This document shows, piece by piece, positions 6,514 through 12,432 of a stretch of 12,432 nt of DNA (within the stretch, counting starts at the first letter, position 1; every line of letters begins with the position of its first letter). This DNA comes from an uncultured Verrucomicrobia subdivision 3 bacterium (lineage in GTDB: Bacteria > Verrucomicrobiota > Verrucomicrobiia > Limisphaerales > UBA11358), in the NCBI GenBank assembly GCA_903861445.1, contig CAIOUK010000148.1:1-12432 (forward strand). The letters run 5' to 3'. The notes beneath the pieces are model-generated. The model was not told where the DNA came from. It did no database searches and was given only the letters and a program-made list of their open reading frames with translations. The translations under genes were made by a program, and so were the position numbers.

Positions 6514-6891
6514 ATGTTGAAGAGATTTCTGTTGCTGTTACCGGTGCTGCTGCTCGCGGGTTGCGCGACGGCCACGTTCACCCGCCTGACGCCCAATGTG
6601 CAGCCGCGCAACGCCAACAACCTGTATCCGGTCGAGGCTGCGTTTGATTCCCAGCAGCAATCGCTCCGCTGGGAGAGCATTCATGCCTACGTGCTAGTGG
6701 ACGGCCAGCCACTGCCGCTGCGTCCCGTGCCGCTGGTGCGAAACCGCTGGGAAGGCCTGGTGCCCGTGCCGCCCGGCGTGAACACGGTGAAGTATCGCTT
6801 CAAGTTCGACTACCTTTACAACAGCTTCGGCACCGCGCCGAAACCGAACAGCGTGTCCTCCAAGGTCTTCACGCTGAAAGTTGTGGATTAA
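6514..6891 (+). CDS. Small predicted lipoprotein of unknown function
   Basis: This 125-residue protein begins with a short basic N-terminus and a leucine-rich signal peptide ending in the lipobox LLAG-C (C17), so it should be exported, lipidated and anchored in a membrane. The mature part is about 108 residues with alternating hydrophobic strands (IHAYVLVDGQPLPLRPVPL, then RWEGLVPVP, VKYRFKFDYLYN), suggesting a small beta-sandwich. I do not recognise the family. The open frame extends upstream to 6412, but ATG 6514 is the only start that yields a signal peptide. It stands alone, divergent from the transporter, and ends at a strong terminator shared with jag. Confidence 0.85.
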   Translation: MLKRFLLLLPVLLLAGCATATFTRLTPNVQPRNANNLYPVEAAFDSQQQSLRWESIHAYVLVDGQPLPLRPVPLVRNRWEGLVPVPPGVNTVKYRFKFDYLYNSFGTAPKPNSVSSKVFTLKVVD

Positions 6892-6908
6892 TCCAGTTTT
6901 GCCAAAAC

Positions 6909-6942
6909 AAAAGCGCGGACAAAAATTTGTCCGCGCTTTTTT
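6909..6942. terminator. Bidirectional rho-independent terminator between lipoprotein and jag genes
   Basis: Two perfectly complementary 15-base arms (AAAAGCGCGGACAAA at 6909-6923 and its complement at 6926-6940) are separated by only two bases; in practice the A/T-rich tip forms the loop. The GC core is flanked by A and T runs so that each strand ends in a T tract (CTTTTTT on plus, CTTTTGTTTTG on minus). It serves the convergent lipoprotein gene (ends 6891) and the rpmH-jag operon (ends 6955). Confidence 0.95.
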
Positions 6943-6954
6943 GCTACCAAAATT

Positions 6955-7407
6955 TCAGTGCTTCTTGGGGCGGAGTAGCAAAACCTTTTTCTCGGTGCCG
7001 TCCACTTCCACGCTTTGCGTCTCGATGTCCGGATCATCCTTGAGTGTCTGGTGCACGATGCGGCGGTCGAAGGCGCTCAACGGCTCCAACTCCACAGCGT
7101 CGCCCCAGCGGCGGACTTTTTCGGCGGCGTCCTTGGCTTTTTGGATGAGCGCCTCGCGCGCCTGCCCGCGATAGCCGCCCACGTCAATCATCACCTTCGG
7201 GCAGCTTTGATCCTGCTGGAACAAAATGCGATTGGTGATGTATTGCAAATCGGCCAGCGTCTGCCCCTGCCGGCCGATCAGGCGGCCGGACTCTTCCGTT
7301 TTCACGTCGAGCATCAGGTCGTCGCCCAATTTGTGTTCTTCCACGGTCGCGGCGAAGCCGAGCGTGCCGAGGATTTTTTCAACGATTGCTTTCGGTTGTG
7401 CGGGCAT
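6955..7407 (-). CDS. jag: Jag/KhpB-family KH-R3H RNA-binding protein
   Basis: This 150-residue protein has a KH domain with the GxxG loop in RLIGRQGQTLADLQYI (G45-G48) and a C-terminal R3H domain with the R-x3-H signature in DRRIVHQTL (R115, H119). Such proteins bind RNA and in other bacteria act with KhpA on cell-wall and division gene expression. It lacks the N-terminal Jag_N domain of Firmicute Jag, beginning directly with the first KH-like strand, so it is a short form. It is the last gene of the rpmH-rnpA-yidD-yidC-jag operon, seven bases after yidC, and ends just before the bidirectional terminator. The ATG start is unambiguous as the upstream frame runs into yidC. Confidence 0.93.
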   Translation of the reverse strand: MPAQPKAIVEKILGTLGFAATVEEHKLGDDLMLDVKTEESGRLIGRQGQTLADLQYITNRILFQQDQSCPKVMIDVGGYRGQAREALIQKAKDAAEKVRRWGDAVELEPLSAFDRRIVHQTLKDDPDIETQSVEVDGTEKKVLLLRPKKH

Positions 7408-7414
7408 AAGAAAA

Positions 7415-9265
7415 TTATTTTTTCCTTTTCGTCGGAGTCAATGCCGGATTCGTCGCCGGACCGCTGGTGGTCACCACCACGGGACCGATATTCTTGGTCA
7501 GCTTCGTTTGCAAAATGGTGAGCAAGTTGTTCACCGTCCAGTAAAGCGCGAGGCCGGACGAATAATTGTAAAGGAACAGAATGAACATCGCCGGCATCCA
7601 ACGCATCATTTTTTGTTGCGCCGGATCCATGCCGGGCGACGCCGGCGCGAGATGCGACTGCCACAGCATCGCCCCGCCCATCAAGAGCGGCAGCAGGTTG
7701 AACGGCAATCCGTCCGGCGTGCTTAAAAACGGGATAAATGTGACCCCTGGAATCATAAACAGCGTGTCCGGCTTGGACAAATCTGCCGCCCACAGGAAAT
7801 GCGCGCCACGCAATTCGATAGCGCTGCGAATCATCGTGAAAAACCCCATGAATACCGGCATCTGCACCAGCATCGGCAGACAGCCGCTCATCGGATTCAC
7901 CTTGTGCTGCTTGTAAAGTTCCCACTGCTTCGACGTGAGCTTCTGCACATCGTCCTTATATTTTTCCTTCAACGCGGCGAGTTCCGGCGCGAGCGCCTGC
8001 ATGCGCTTCATCGAACGCGTGCTCTTGGCCGTCAGCGGCCAGAACAGCACCTTGATCAAAATCGTAATCAGCACAATCGTCCAGCCGTAACCGACGCCAA
8101 TCACGTCATGCACACCATTCATCGCCGACAACAACAGCTTCGCGAAAAATGTGCCGATGCCCCAGAAACTGCCGAAGCCCGTGCCGAAATTCATCACTTC
8201 GTCCGCATGGTTGCCAAACTCCGCCGCGACGCCGGACAACACGCGAAATTCCTTCGGCCCGGCGAACAAAACAAAATTTCGTTCCAGCGCGGAATTGGCT
8301 GTCACGGTGGTCGGCGCGTAGAACAACGCAGTCTGAATGCCCTGCGGTGCGACCACGTCCTTGGTTAAACCAACATTTTGAAACAGCGGCAGCGTCACCG
8401 TGCGCGCCAGCATCTGCTGCGCCGGCTCGTTGGTCTTCGTCATCAGCACCAGCGCGAAAAACTGGTTGTGCGCCGCCGCCCAAAGCACATTGCCGTTGCC
8501 CGCGAGCAGTAGCGGCTTCGGCGCAGAATGGCTACAACTGCTACCGCTGCTGAATGACGTCAGCGGCTCGTTTGCCGAGGTCGTGCCATCGCCCCACATC
8601 GCGCCGCCATAGGTGCTGAAATTGCTGTCATCCGCATCCATCGGGGTCGCCGTGCCGACGACGATTTCCTGTGCCGGTAAAGCCAGTGGCTGACTTGAAC
8701 TGTTTTCCAGCCGCACGCTGGCGTTAACGAGGAAATTGGAGTTGAACTGAAAATTTTTCACAATGCGCAAACCGTTGGGCAATGTTTTCTCCGCGCGCAC
8801 ACCGTTCACGGTTTGGGTTATGGCAAAATTGCCATCACCGACCAAACTGTTGCTGCCAAGCACAGCGAGCACCGGCATCTCCACGCGGGCATTCAGCACC
8901 GCGATGCTTGATGAGTTGGTGATCTGCCCTTTCCAGCGGGCGGAAATCGTTTCCGGATAATCCAGCAGATCCACCTGCTTCAAGCCGCCGCCGCGCGAGG
9001 TGAAGGTGTAGCGCGCCCGGCCATTGGTCAGCACCAGTGTTTGTTCCGGTGCGTTCGGATTAAACACCACTGGCGACACCGGCGTGGTGGCAGCCACCAC
9101 GTTGGCTGTCGAAGTTGCCGTCGCAACTGGCGTGTTGGTGGCGACGATGACGGGATGCGTGCGCGCGTATTCGGCCTGTTCTTTGGCCGCTTTGTTCTGC
9201 TCCACAAACCACCAGCCAAGCAAAACGACGCAAAGTGAAACAACGATGATTCCTGTTTTATCCAT
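7415..9265 (-). CDS. yidC: Membrane protein insertase YidC
   Basis: This 616-residue Gram-negative type YidC inserts and folds inner-membrane proteins with or without SecYEG. Layout: TM1 at about 5-21; an Ala/Thr/Val/Pro-rich linker (40-70); a large periplasmic beta domain (about 75-345); then the conserved insertase core (about 365-590) with helices around GWTIVLITILIKVLFWPLT (394-412), the cytoplasmic coiled-coil hairpin (RSMKRMQALAPELAALKEKY, 417-436), GCLPMLVQMPVF (461-472) and LALYWTVNNLL (572-582). The hydrophilic-groove arginine of E. coli (R366) corresponds to K405, a conservative change seen elsewhere. The basic tail PTKRKK is typical. The frame runs 61 codons upstream of ATG 9265 into yidD; the chosen start follows the yidD stop by four bases and yields the TM1 signal anchor. 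Confidence 0.97.
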   Translation of the reverse strand: MDKTGIIVVSLCVVLLGWWFVEQNKAAKEQAEYARTHPVIVATNTPVATATSTANVVAATTPVSPVVFNPNAPEQTLVLTNGRARYTFTSRGGGLKQVDLLDYPETISARWKGQITNSSSIAVLNARVEMPVLAVLGSNSLVGDGNFAITQTVNGVRAEKTLPNGLRIVKNFQFNSNFLVNASVRLENSSSQPLALPAQEIVVGTATPMDADDSNFSTYGGAMWGDGTTSANEPLTSFSSGSSCSHSAPKPLLLAGNGNVLWAAAHNQFFALVLMTKTNEPAQQMLARTVTLPLFQNVGLTKDVVAPQGIQTALFYAPTTVTANSALERNFVLFAGPKEFRVLSGVAAEFGNHADEVMNFGTGFGSFWGIGTFFAKLLLSAMNGVHDVIGVGYGWTIVLITILIKVLFWPLTAKSTRSMKRMQALAPELAALKEKYKDDVQKLTSKQWELYKQHKVNPMSGCLPMLVQMPVFMGFFTMIRSAIELRGAHFLWAADLSKPDTLFMIPGVTFIPFLSTPDGLPFNLLPLLMGGAMLWQSHLAPASPGMDPAQQKMMRWMPAMFILFLYNYSSGLALYWTVNNLLTILQTKLTKNIGPVVVTTSGPATNPALTPTKRKK

Positions 9266-9269
9266 GAAA

Positions 9270-9527
9270 TTAAATCCTGACTCCTTGTTTTTCCGGCACC
9301 GGATCGTGGCCGCATTCCGACCACGGATGACAGCGGCAAATCCGCTTCGTCGCCAAAATTGTTCCCTTCGCCGCGCCGTGCTCGCGCACCGCGTCCATCG
9401 CATAAGCAGAACAACTCGGCGTGAACCGGCAACCGGCACCAGCTCCAAACAAAAATATCTGCATCGGCGAAAGCGTCAGCCGATAAACACGAATGGCGAA
9501 AATCAGGATGTGCTGGAGCGGGTTCAC
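9270..9527 (-). CDS. yidD: Membrane protein insertion efficiency factor YidD
   Basis: This 85-residue protein carries the YidD signature: an amphipathic N-terminal helix, YRLTLSPMQ (15-23), CRFTPSCSAYAMDAV (33-47), EHGAAKG (49-55) and RICRCHPWS (62-70) ending in DPVP. It associates with the inner membrane and aids YidC-dependent insertion. The segment between SP and CRF (QIFLFGAGAG) is a little longer than usual, where most members have only a few residues. The start is GTG 9527, with no in-frame ATG upstream before the rnpA stop. It sits between rnpA (four-base gap) and yidC (four-base gap), its standard place. Confidence 0.95.
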   Translation of the reverse strand: MNPLQHILIFAIRVYRLTLSPMQIFLFGAGAGCRFTPSCSAYAMDAVREHGAAKGTILATKRICRCHPWSECGHDPVPEKQGVRI

Positions 9528-9531
9528 GATA

Positions 9532-9903
9532 TCAGTTCTTGAGCAGCTTCGCGCGTTGCAGTGCGGCGAGAAAATCCTTTTCTACTCCGGCAAAATCCTT
9601 TTGGGCAATCGAATTACGCGCGACTAAAACGAGTTCCACCGGCGACGCAAATTCATGCTGATGCAACCGGAAACTTTCGCGGAGCAACCGCCGGGCGCGG
9701 CTGCGGGCGGGCGCATCGCCGATTTTTTTGCTGGTCACCACGCCGAGCTTGGGCGCGGCACCATCGGGCAATTTGTTCCAATTCGCGATGAGACAGCCAA
9801 GCACCAGACGTTCTCCGCGCTGGCGCACGCGCGCGAAATCGCGGTTTTGCGCGAGCCGCGACGAACGGCCCAGGCGCAGGCGTTTCGGCGGCGCGGGGTT
9901 CAC
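9532..9903 (-). CDS. rnpA: Ribonuclease P protein component
   Basis: This 123-residue basic protein is the protein subunit of RNase P, which helps the catalytic RNA bind and mature pre-tRNA 5' ends. Visible family parts are LAQNRDFARVRQRGER (17-32), LGVVTSKKIGDA (53-64) and the RNR-box helix ARSRARRLLRESFR (66-79). The central asparagine of the RNR motif is serine (S68) here; the flanking arginines are kept. The start is GTG 9903, four bases after the rpmH stop, and the N-terminal eleven residues are proline- and arginine-rich extra sequence before the conserved fold. It overlaps neither neighbour and is clearly translated in the rpmH operon. Confidence 0.95.
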   Translation of the reverse strand: MNPAPPKRLRLGRSSRLAQNRDFARVRQRGERLVLGCLIANWNKLPDGAAPKLGVVTSKKIGDAPARSRARRLLRESFRLHQHEFASPVELVLVARNSIAQKDFAGVEKDFLAALQRAKLLKN

Positions 9904-9907
9904 AAAA

Positions 9908-10045
9908 TCAGACCGGCGTCAGGCGCTTGCGGCCATTGCGACGGCGGTTGGCGAGGGTGGCCTTGCCGCTCTTGGTGGAATTGCGGTTGAGGAACCCGTG
10001 CTGGCGTTTCCGGCGGATTTTCGACGGTTGATACTGGCGTTTCAT
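9908..10045 (-). CDS. rpmH: 50S ribosomal protein L34
   Basis: A 45-residue frame from ATG 10045 to TGA 9908-9910 reads MKRQYQPSKIRRKRQHGF, then a stretch including STKSGKATLANRRR and the C-terminus NGRKRLTPV. This is ribosomal protein L34, with its standard YQPSK-x-R-R-K-R-x-HGF start and GRKRL end. It is too short for length-filtered gene finders but its identity is clear. The HGF-LNRNS part differs from the common HGFRARM. It is first in the rpmH-rnpA-yidD-yidC-jag operon, with a sigma70-type promoter 43 bases upstream and a hairpin in the leader. Confidence 0.97.
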   Translation of the reverse strand: MKRQYQPSKIRRKRQHGFLNRNSTKSGKATLANRRRNGRKRLTPV

Positions 10046-10062
10046 AAAATTTAAAAATAGTT

Positions 10063-10080
10063 TCCGGCGCAAAAACCGGA
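10063..10080 (-). other. Hairpin in the rpmH leader
   Basis: TCCGG (10076-10080 on the minus strand) pairs with CCGGA (10063-10067) around an eight-base loop. The predicted transcription start falls at about 10081, so this stem would sit at the very 5' end of the operon mRNA. Such terminal stems can stabilise mRNA. The function is inferred and the stem is short. Confidence 0.35.
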
Positions 10081-10087
10081 GCGTGGG

Positions 10088-10115
10088 AGAATAGCAGTGA
10101 ACGGGGTCGTGTCAA
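10088..10115 (-). promoter_or_regulatory. Sigma70-type promoter for rpmH-rnpA-yidD-yidC-jag
   Basis: On the minus strand a perfect -35 TTGACA (10115-10110) is followed after 16 bases by a -10 TATTCT (10093-10088). Transcription should start near 10081, giving a leader of about 36 bases before the rpmH ATG. The promoter lies between the isomerase stop (10146) and rpmH, so the ribosomal-protein operon can be expressed independently of the isomerase. Confidence 0.8.
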
Positions 10116-10145
10116 GACGCGGAATAGTGGTCGCGCCGGCGAAAA

Positions 10146-11579
10146 TCAACAGACCTGAACGATCTCAATGCCCAGTAGCTTGCCCAGCTTGCTGATTTTC
10201 TCCGCGACGTGGCCGACGCCGACCGCGCAATGGTGTGCCGGGCCGTGTGCGTTCCAGTCGTTCACAAACTGCCGCGCGCCGAGGCTGAACCGGTAACGGC
10301 TGTTGGTGTTGCCGATTTCCAGGATCGGGCCGGGCACGGATTCACCCTCGGCCATCAGCAATTTCAGTTTGCCATCGGCAGTTTCCACGACGGAGAGCAA
10401 GGTCACCGGGCCATGCTGCACGGACATTTCCACCGACAGGCCGCGGCCGACTTTGCCGTGATACACTTTCAGCGGACGCACCTTCGTTTTGCCCTGGGCA
10501 ATCTTGATATGGCCGGGGCCGTCATGGCCCATCAGCACCACATCATCGTTGAAATCCATCGCGTAGTATTCCGTGAACGAGCCGCCGACGCCGAACGTGT
10601 CCAGAATCTTCATCGCCTGCACATTCTTCACCTCGTATTCGCCGGCCACGGGAATGCCGCGTGCGGTGAGCAGCGAGTTTCCAAGAATGATGGAGCTGAT
10701 GGCGTCCTCGTTTTCCGCGTTGCCGGTGCCACTGTAAAAATACGCGAGCGAGCCGAGGTCGTGTTCCTTCACCAAACGGTCGAGTGCCACGGAAGTTTTT
10801 GCGGCGCGTTCCAGTTCAAATTGCGAACAATCCTTTTGCACGGCGAAAACTTTTTGGAATTGCGCGACGCGCTCCTTGATTTGTTTCGCCGAAACGTCGC
10901 GACGCAGCGCGGCGAGTTCGTCCACCTCCATGATTTCGATATGCCCGCCGAACGTGGCGCATTGCAGCGTCGTGTCCGAAGCGATATCCAGCATCCCGCC
11001 GTAATAATGTCCCATCAAACCGAGGCGATTATGAAACATCGTGTGCGCCACGCGGGCGGCTTCAATCCACGCATCCACTTCGTTCCAGCAAACCGGATCG
11101 TCGTGCAGCATCCCGGTAATCTGGTGGAAATCAATGCGGGCGCGGTTGAAAACATTGGCGATTTCCGGCACCGGACACGCCGCGCAAAAAGCCAGCCAGT
11201 CGCCGGTCATGGCCGTGCGGTCGCCCAGCGCGTTGAACTTGGCGTAATCAATCGCCGCCGCCGGCGCGAGGTTCAGAATGATGACCGGCACCTTGGCGCG
11301 CTGCACCACCGGCAAAACCGTGGACGAAAGCGCGTAAGTCGTGGCGTGGAGAAAAATCACATCCACATCCGCCGCGCGGAACTGGTGGCCGGCGACCAGC
11401 GCCTTTTTCGGATTGTCAATGAGGCCGAGGTTGACGACCTCGACGCCGGGGCGCTCGAGTTTTTTCTGGACGGCGCGGACGTAGCTGGCGAGGCGCGGCT
11501 TGAGGCCGGGAAATTGCGGCCAGTAGGTGTCGAGGCCAATGCCAAAGAGTCCGACGCGGAGGTTTTTATGGGCAGACAT
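10146..11579 (-). CDS. L-arabinose/L-fucose isomerase family protein (AraA-like)
   Basis: This 477-residue cytoplasmic protein is of the AraA/FucI type that interconverts aldose and ketose sugars with Mn2+. The four metal and catalytic positions are present: E314 in AGEYEVK, E337 in FTEYYAMDF, H352 in MGHDGPGH and H449/H450 in GPAHHCAVG. E. coli AraA has E306, E333, H350 and H450, so spacing is nearly equal. The N-terminal Rossmann-like part is VGLFGIGLDTYWPQF with LHATTYALSSTVLP (78-91). ATG 11579 is chosen; a TTG at 11600 would add seven residues. The substrate cannot be told; many PVC-group paralogues act on unknown sugars. It lies 58 bases downstream of a sigma54 activator on the same strand. 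No terminator is seen before the rpmH promoter. Confidence 0.88.
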   Translation of the reverse strand: MSAHKNLRVGLFGIGLDTYWPQFPGLKPRLASYVRAVQKKLERPGVEVVNLGLIDNPKKALVAGHQFRAADVDVIFLHATTYALSSTVLPVVQRAKVPVIILNLAPAAAIDYAKFNALGDRTAMTGDWLAFCAACPVPEIANVFNRARIDFHQITGMLHDDPVCWNEVDAWIEAARVAHTMFHNRLGLMGHYYGGMLDIASDTTLQCATFGGHIEIMEVDELAALRRDVSAKQIKERVAQFQKVFAVQKDCSQFELERAAKTSVALDRLVKEHDLGSLAYFYSGTGNAENEDAISSIILGNSLLTARGIPVAGEYEVKNVQAMKILDTFGVGGSFTEYYAMDFNDDVVLMGHDGPGHIKIAQGKTKVRPLKVYHGKVGRGLSVEMSVQHGPVTLLSVVETADGKLKLLMAEGESVPGPILEIGNTNSRYRFSLGARQFVNDWNAHGPAHHCAVGVGHVAEKISKLGKLLGIEIVQVC

Positions 11580-11637
11580 GAAATGAGGTTTTGAAATCAA
11601 CTTTTTGTGAATTTTGTGTGGGCGTAATCTTCGCCAT

Positions 11638-12432
11638 TCATTTCACGTTCAACTCGCGTTGGATACCGAATTTCTCGATGCGCTTGCGCAGCGTGGCGCG
11701 CGTGATGCCGAGCATTTTAGCGGCGTGAACTTGATTGTTGTCCGTTTCAATCAAAGCTTGAATCACCAGTTCGCGCTCGACGGCGGGAATGATTTTCAGT
11801 TTCGGATCACGCTTAGCGATCTGGAAAAGTTGGCGCGCCAGCGTCGCGGCATCGCCGGTCGTCGCGTCACCAACGCCAATGTTTGCAGGCGGCGCAGCGA
11901 CACCGGTGGCGGCTCCGGAAATTTCCGGTGGCAAATCGCCGGGCAAAATGGCGTCGCTTTTGGCGAGAACGTGCGCGCGGCGAATGGCGTTCTCCAGTTC
12001 GCGGACGTTGCCGGGCCAATGATATTTTTCAAACAGTTTTACGGCGGCGGCAGCGATGGATTTCGGCTGGCGCGAATGTTCCCGCGCGATTTTCTCCAGA
12101 AAATAATTCACCAGCAGCGGAATGTCGTCGCGGCGGTCGCGCAGCGGCGGCAGATGAATCCGCACGACGTTCAAGCGGTAAAACAAATCCTCGCGGAATT
12201 GTTTCGCGGCCACAGCGGCTTCGAGCGGCTTGTTCGTGGCGGCGATGACGCGCACCTCCACCTTGAGCGGCGAGTTGCCGCCGACGCGCTCGAACGTGCC
12301 GGATTGCAGCACGCGCAAAATTTTCGTCTGCGTGGCGGGCGTCATGTCACCGATTTCGTCGAGGAAAATCGTGCCTTGATTGCATTGCTCGAATTTGCCG
12401 ATGCGCTGGACGGTCGCGCCGGTGAACGCGCC
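11638..12432 (-). CDS. Sigma54-dependent Fis-family (NtrC-type) transcriptional activator, N-terminus beyond window
   Basis: The frame enters from the right edge (minus strand) exactly at the GAFTGA loop that contacts sigma54 and runs 264 residues to TGA 11638. Visible: GAFTGA (1-6), Walker B TIFLDEIGD (21-29), the arginine-finger region FREDLFYRLNVV (79-90), the sensor II helix WPGNVRELENAIRR (139-152), an Ala/Gly-rich linker (about 172-198), and a C-terminal Fis-type helix-turn-helix NQVHAAKMLGITRATLRKRI (233-252) ahead of EKFG. It remodels sigma54 holoenzyme with ATP at enhancer-bound promoters. The input domain (receiver, GAF or other) is off the window, so a response regulator is likely but not shown. 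A methionine at 12345 is internal, not the start. Confidence 0.95.
   Translation of the reverse strand, partial: GAFTGATVQRIGKFEQCNQGTIFLDEIGDMTPATQTKILRVLQSGTFERVGGNSPLKVEVRVIAATNKPLEAAVAAKQFREDLFYRLNVVRIHLPPLRDRRDDIPLLVNYFLEKIAREHSRQPKSIAAAAVKLFEKYHWPGNVRELENAIRRAHVLAKSDAILPGDLPPEISGAATGVAAPPANIGVGDATTGDAATLARQLFQIAKRDPKLKIIPAVERELVIQALIETDNNQVHAAKMLGITRATLRKRIEKFGIQRELNVK

Noticed and set aside
10046..10145. Replication origin next to rpmH
   Set aside because: No DnaA-box-like TTATCCACA clusters and no dnaA gene; the gap is explained by a promoter and leader.
10209..11594. Plus-strand open frame of 461 codons across the isomerase
   Set aside because: Antisense shadow of the AraA-like gene, whose catalytic residues are all on the minus strand.
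11595..11625. Degenerate copy of the 9-bp CACGAA-type repeat before the isomerase
   Set aside because: TTTTTGTGAATTTTGTGTGG has similar rhythm but lacks the CGAA core; most likely AT-rich spacer.

Overview
The window is bacterial and gene dense, mostly GC-rich, with almost no strong Shine-Dalgarno sequences and several TTG/GTG start candidates. Protein character and the mixture of genes (rpmH-rnpA-yidD-yidC-jag, SDR-type mannonate oxidoreductase with KDG kinase, AraA-like isomerase, HDAC-like deacetylase) suggest a member of the Verrucomicrobiota or the wider PVC group. This is an inference from recollected families, not from a search.

Left part, plus strand (1-2998): the 3' end of an unidentified gene (perhaps a LarA/DUF2088-like protein), an intact HDAC-superfamily deacetylase (400-1332), then a visibly AT-richer two-gene unit. 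This unit has a membrane hairpin protein flanked by two CxxC zinc ribbons (1347-2117), overlapping by an ATGA junction a protein resembling AbiGi, the antitoxin half of the AbiG abortive-infection family (2114-2998). No AbiGii nucleotidyltransferase partner is present. This pair is the best candidate in the window for an undescribed, possibly anti-phage, system. The two proteins also share a short peptide motif (F-x-E-D-x-P-I-R).

Middle part (3140-6424): a hexuronate/sugar-acid catabolic block. A PfkB kinase of the 2-keto-3-deoxygluconate kinase type and an SDR of the D-mannonate oxidoreductase type are closely spaced on the plus strand. They converge, across a strong bidirectional terminator (5071-5110), on an ExuT-like MFS transporter on the minus strand. 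A logical flow is uptake of hexuronate, reduction of fructuronate to mannonate, and phosphorylation of KDG; the dehydratase and aldolase steps are not in the window. A small lipoprotein gene (6514-6891) diverges from the transporter.

Right part, minus strand (6955-10045): the classical rpmH-rnpA-yidD-yidC-jag operon. Gaps are 4-7 bases, a sigma70-type promoter lies just upstream of rpmH, and a perfect bidirectional terminator (6909-6940) separates jag from the lipoprotein gene. The operon encodes ribosomal protein L34, the RNase P protein, the membrane insertion pair YidD/YidC and an RNA-binding KH-R3H protein. dnaA and an origin are not visible. Upstream, on the same strand, lie an L-arabinose/L-fucose isomerase-family gene (10146-11579) and the C-terminal two thirds of a sigma54-dependent activator (11638 to the right edge, beginning at its GAFTGA loop).

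No tRNA, rRNA, CRISPR array or insertion sequence was recognised. All gaps between annotated genes are under 300 bases.
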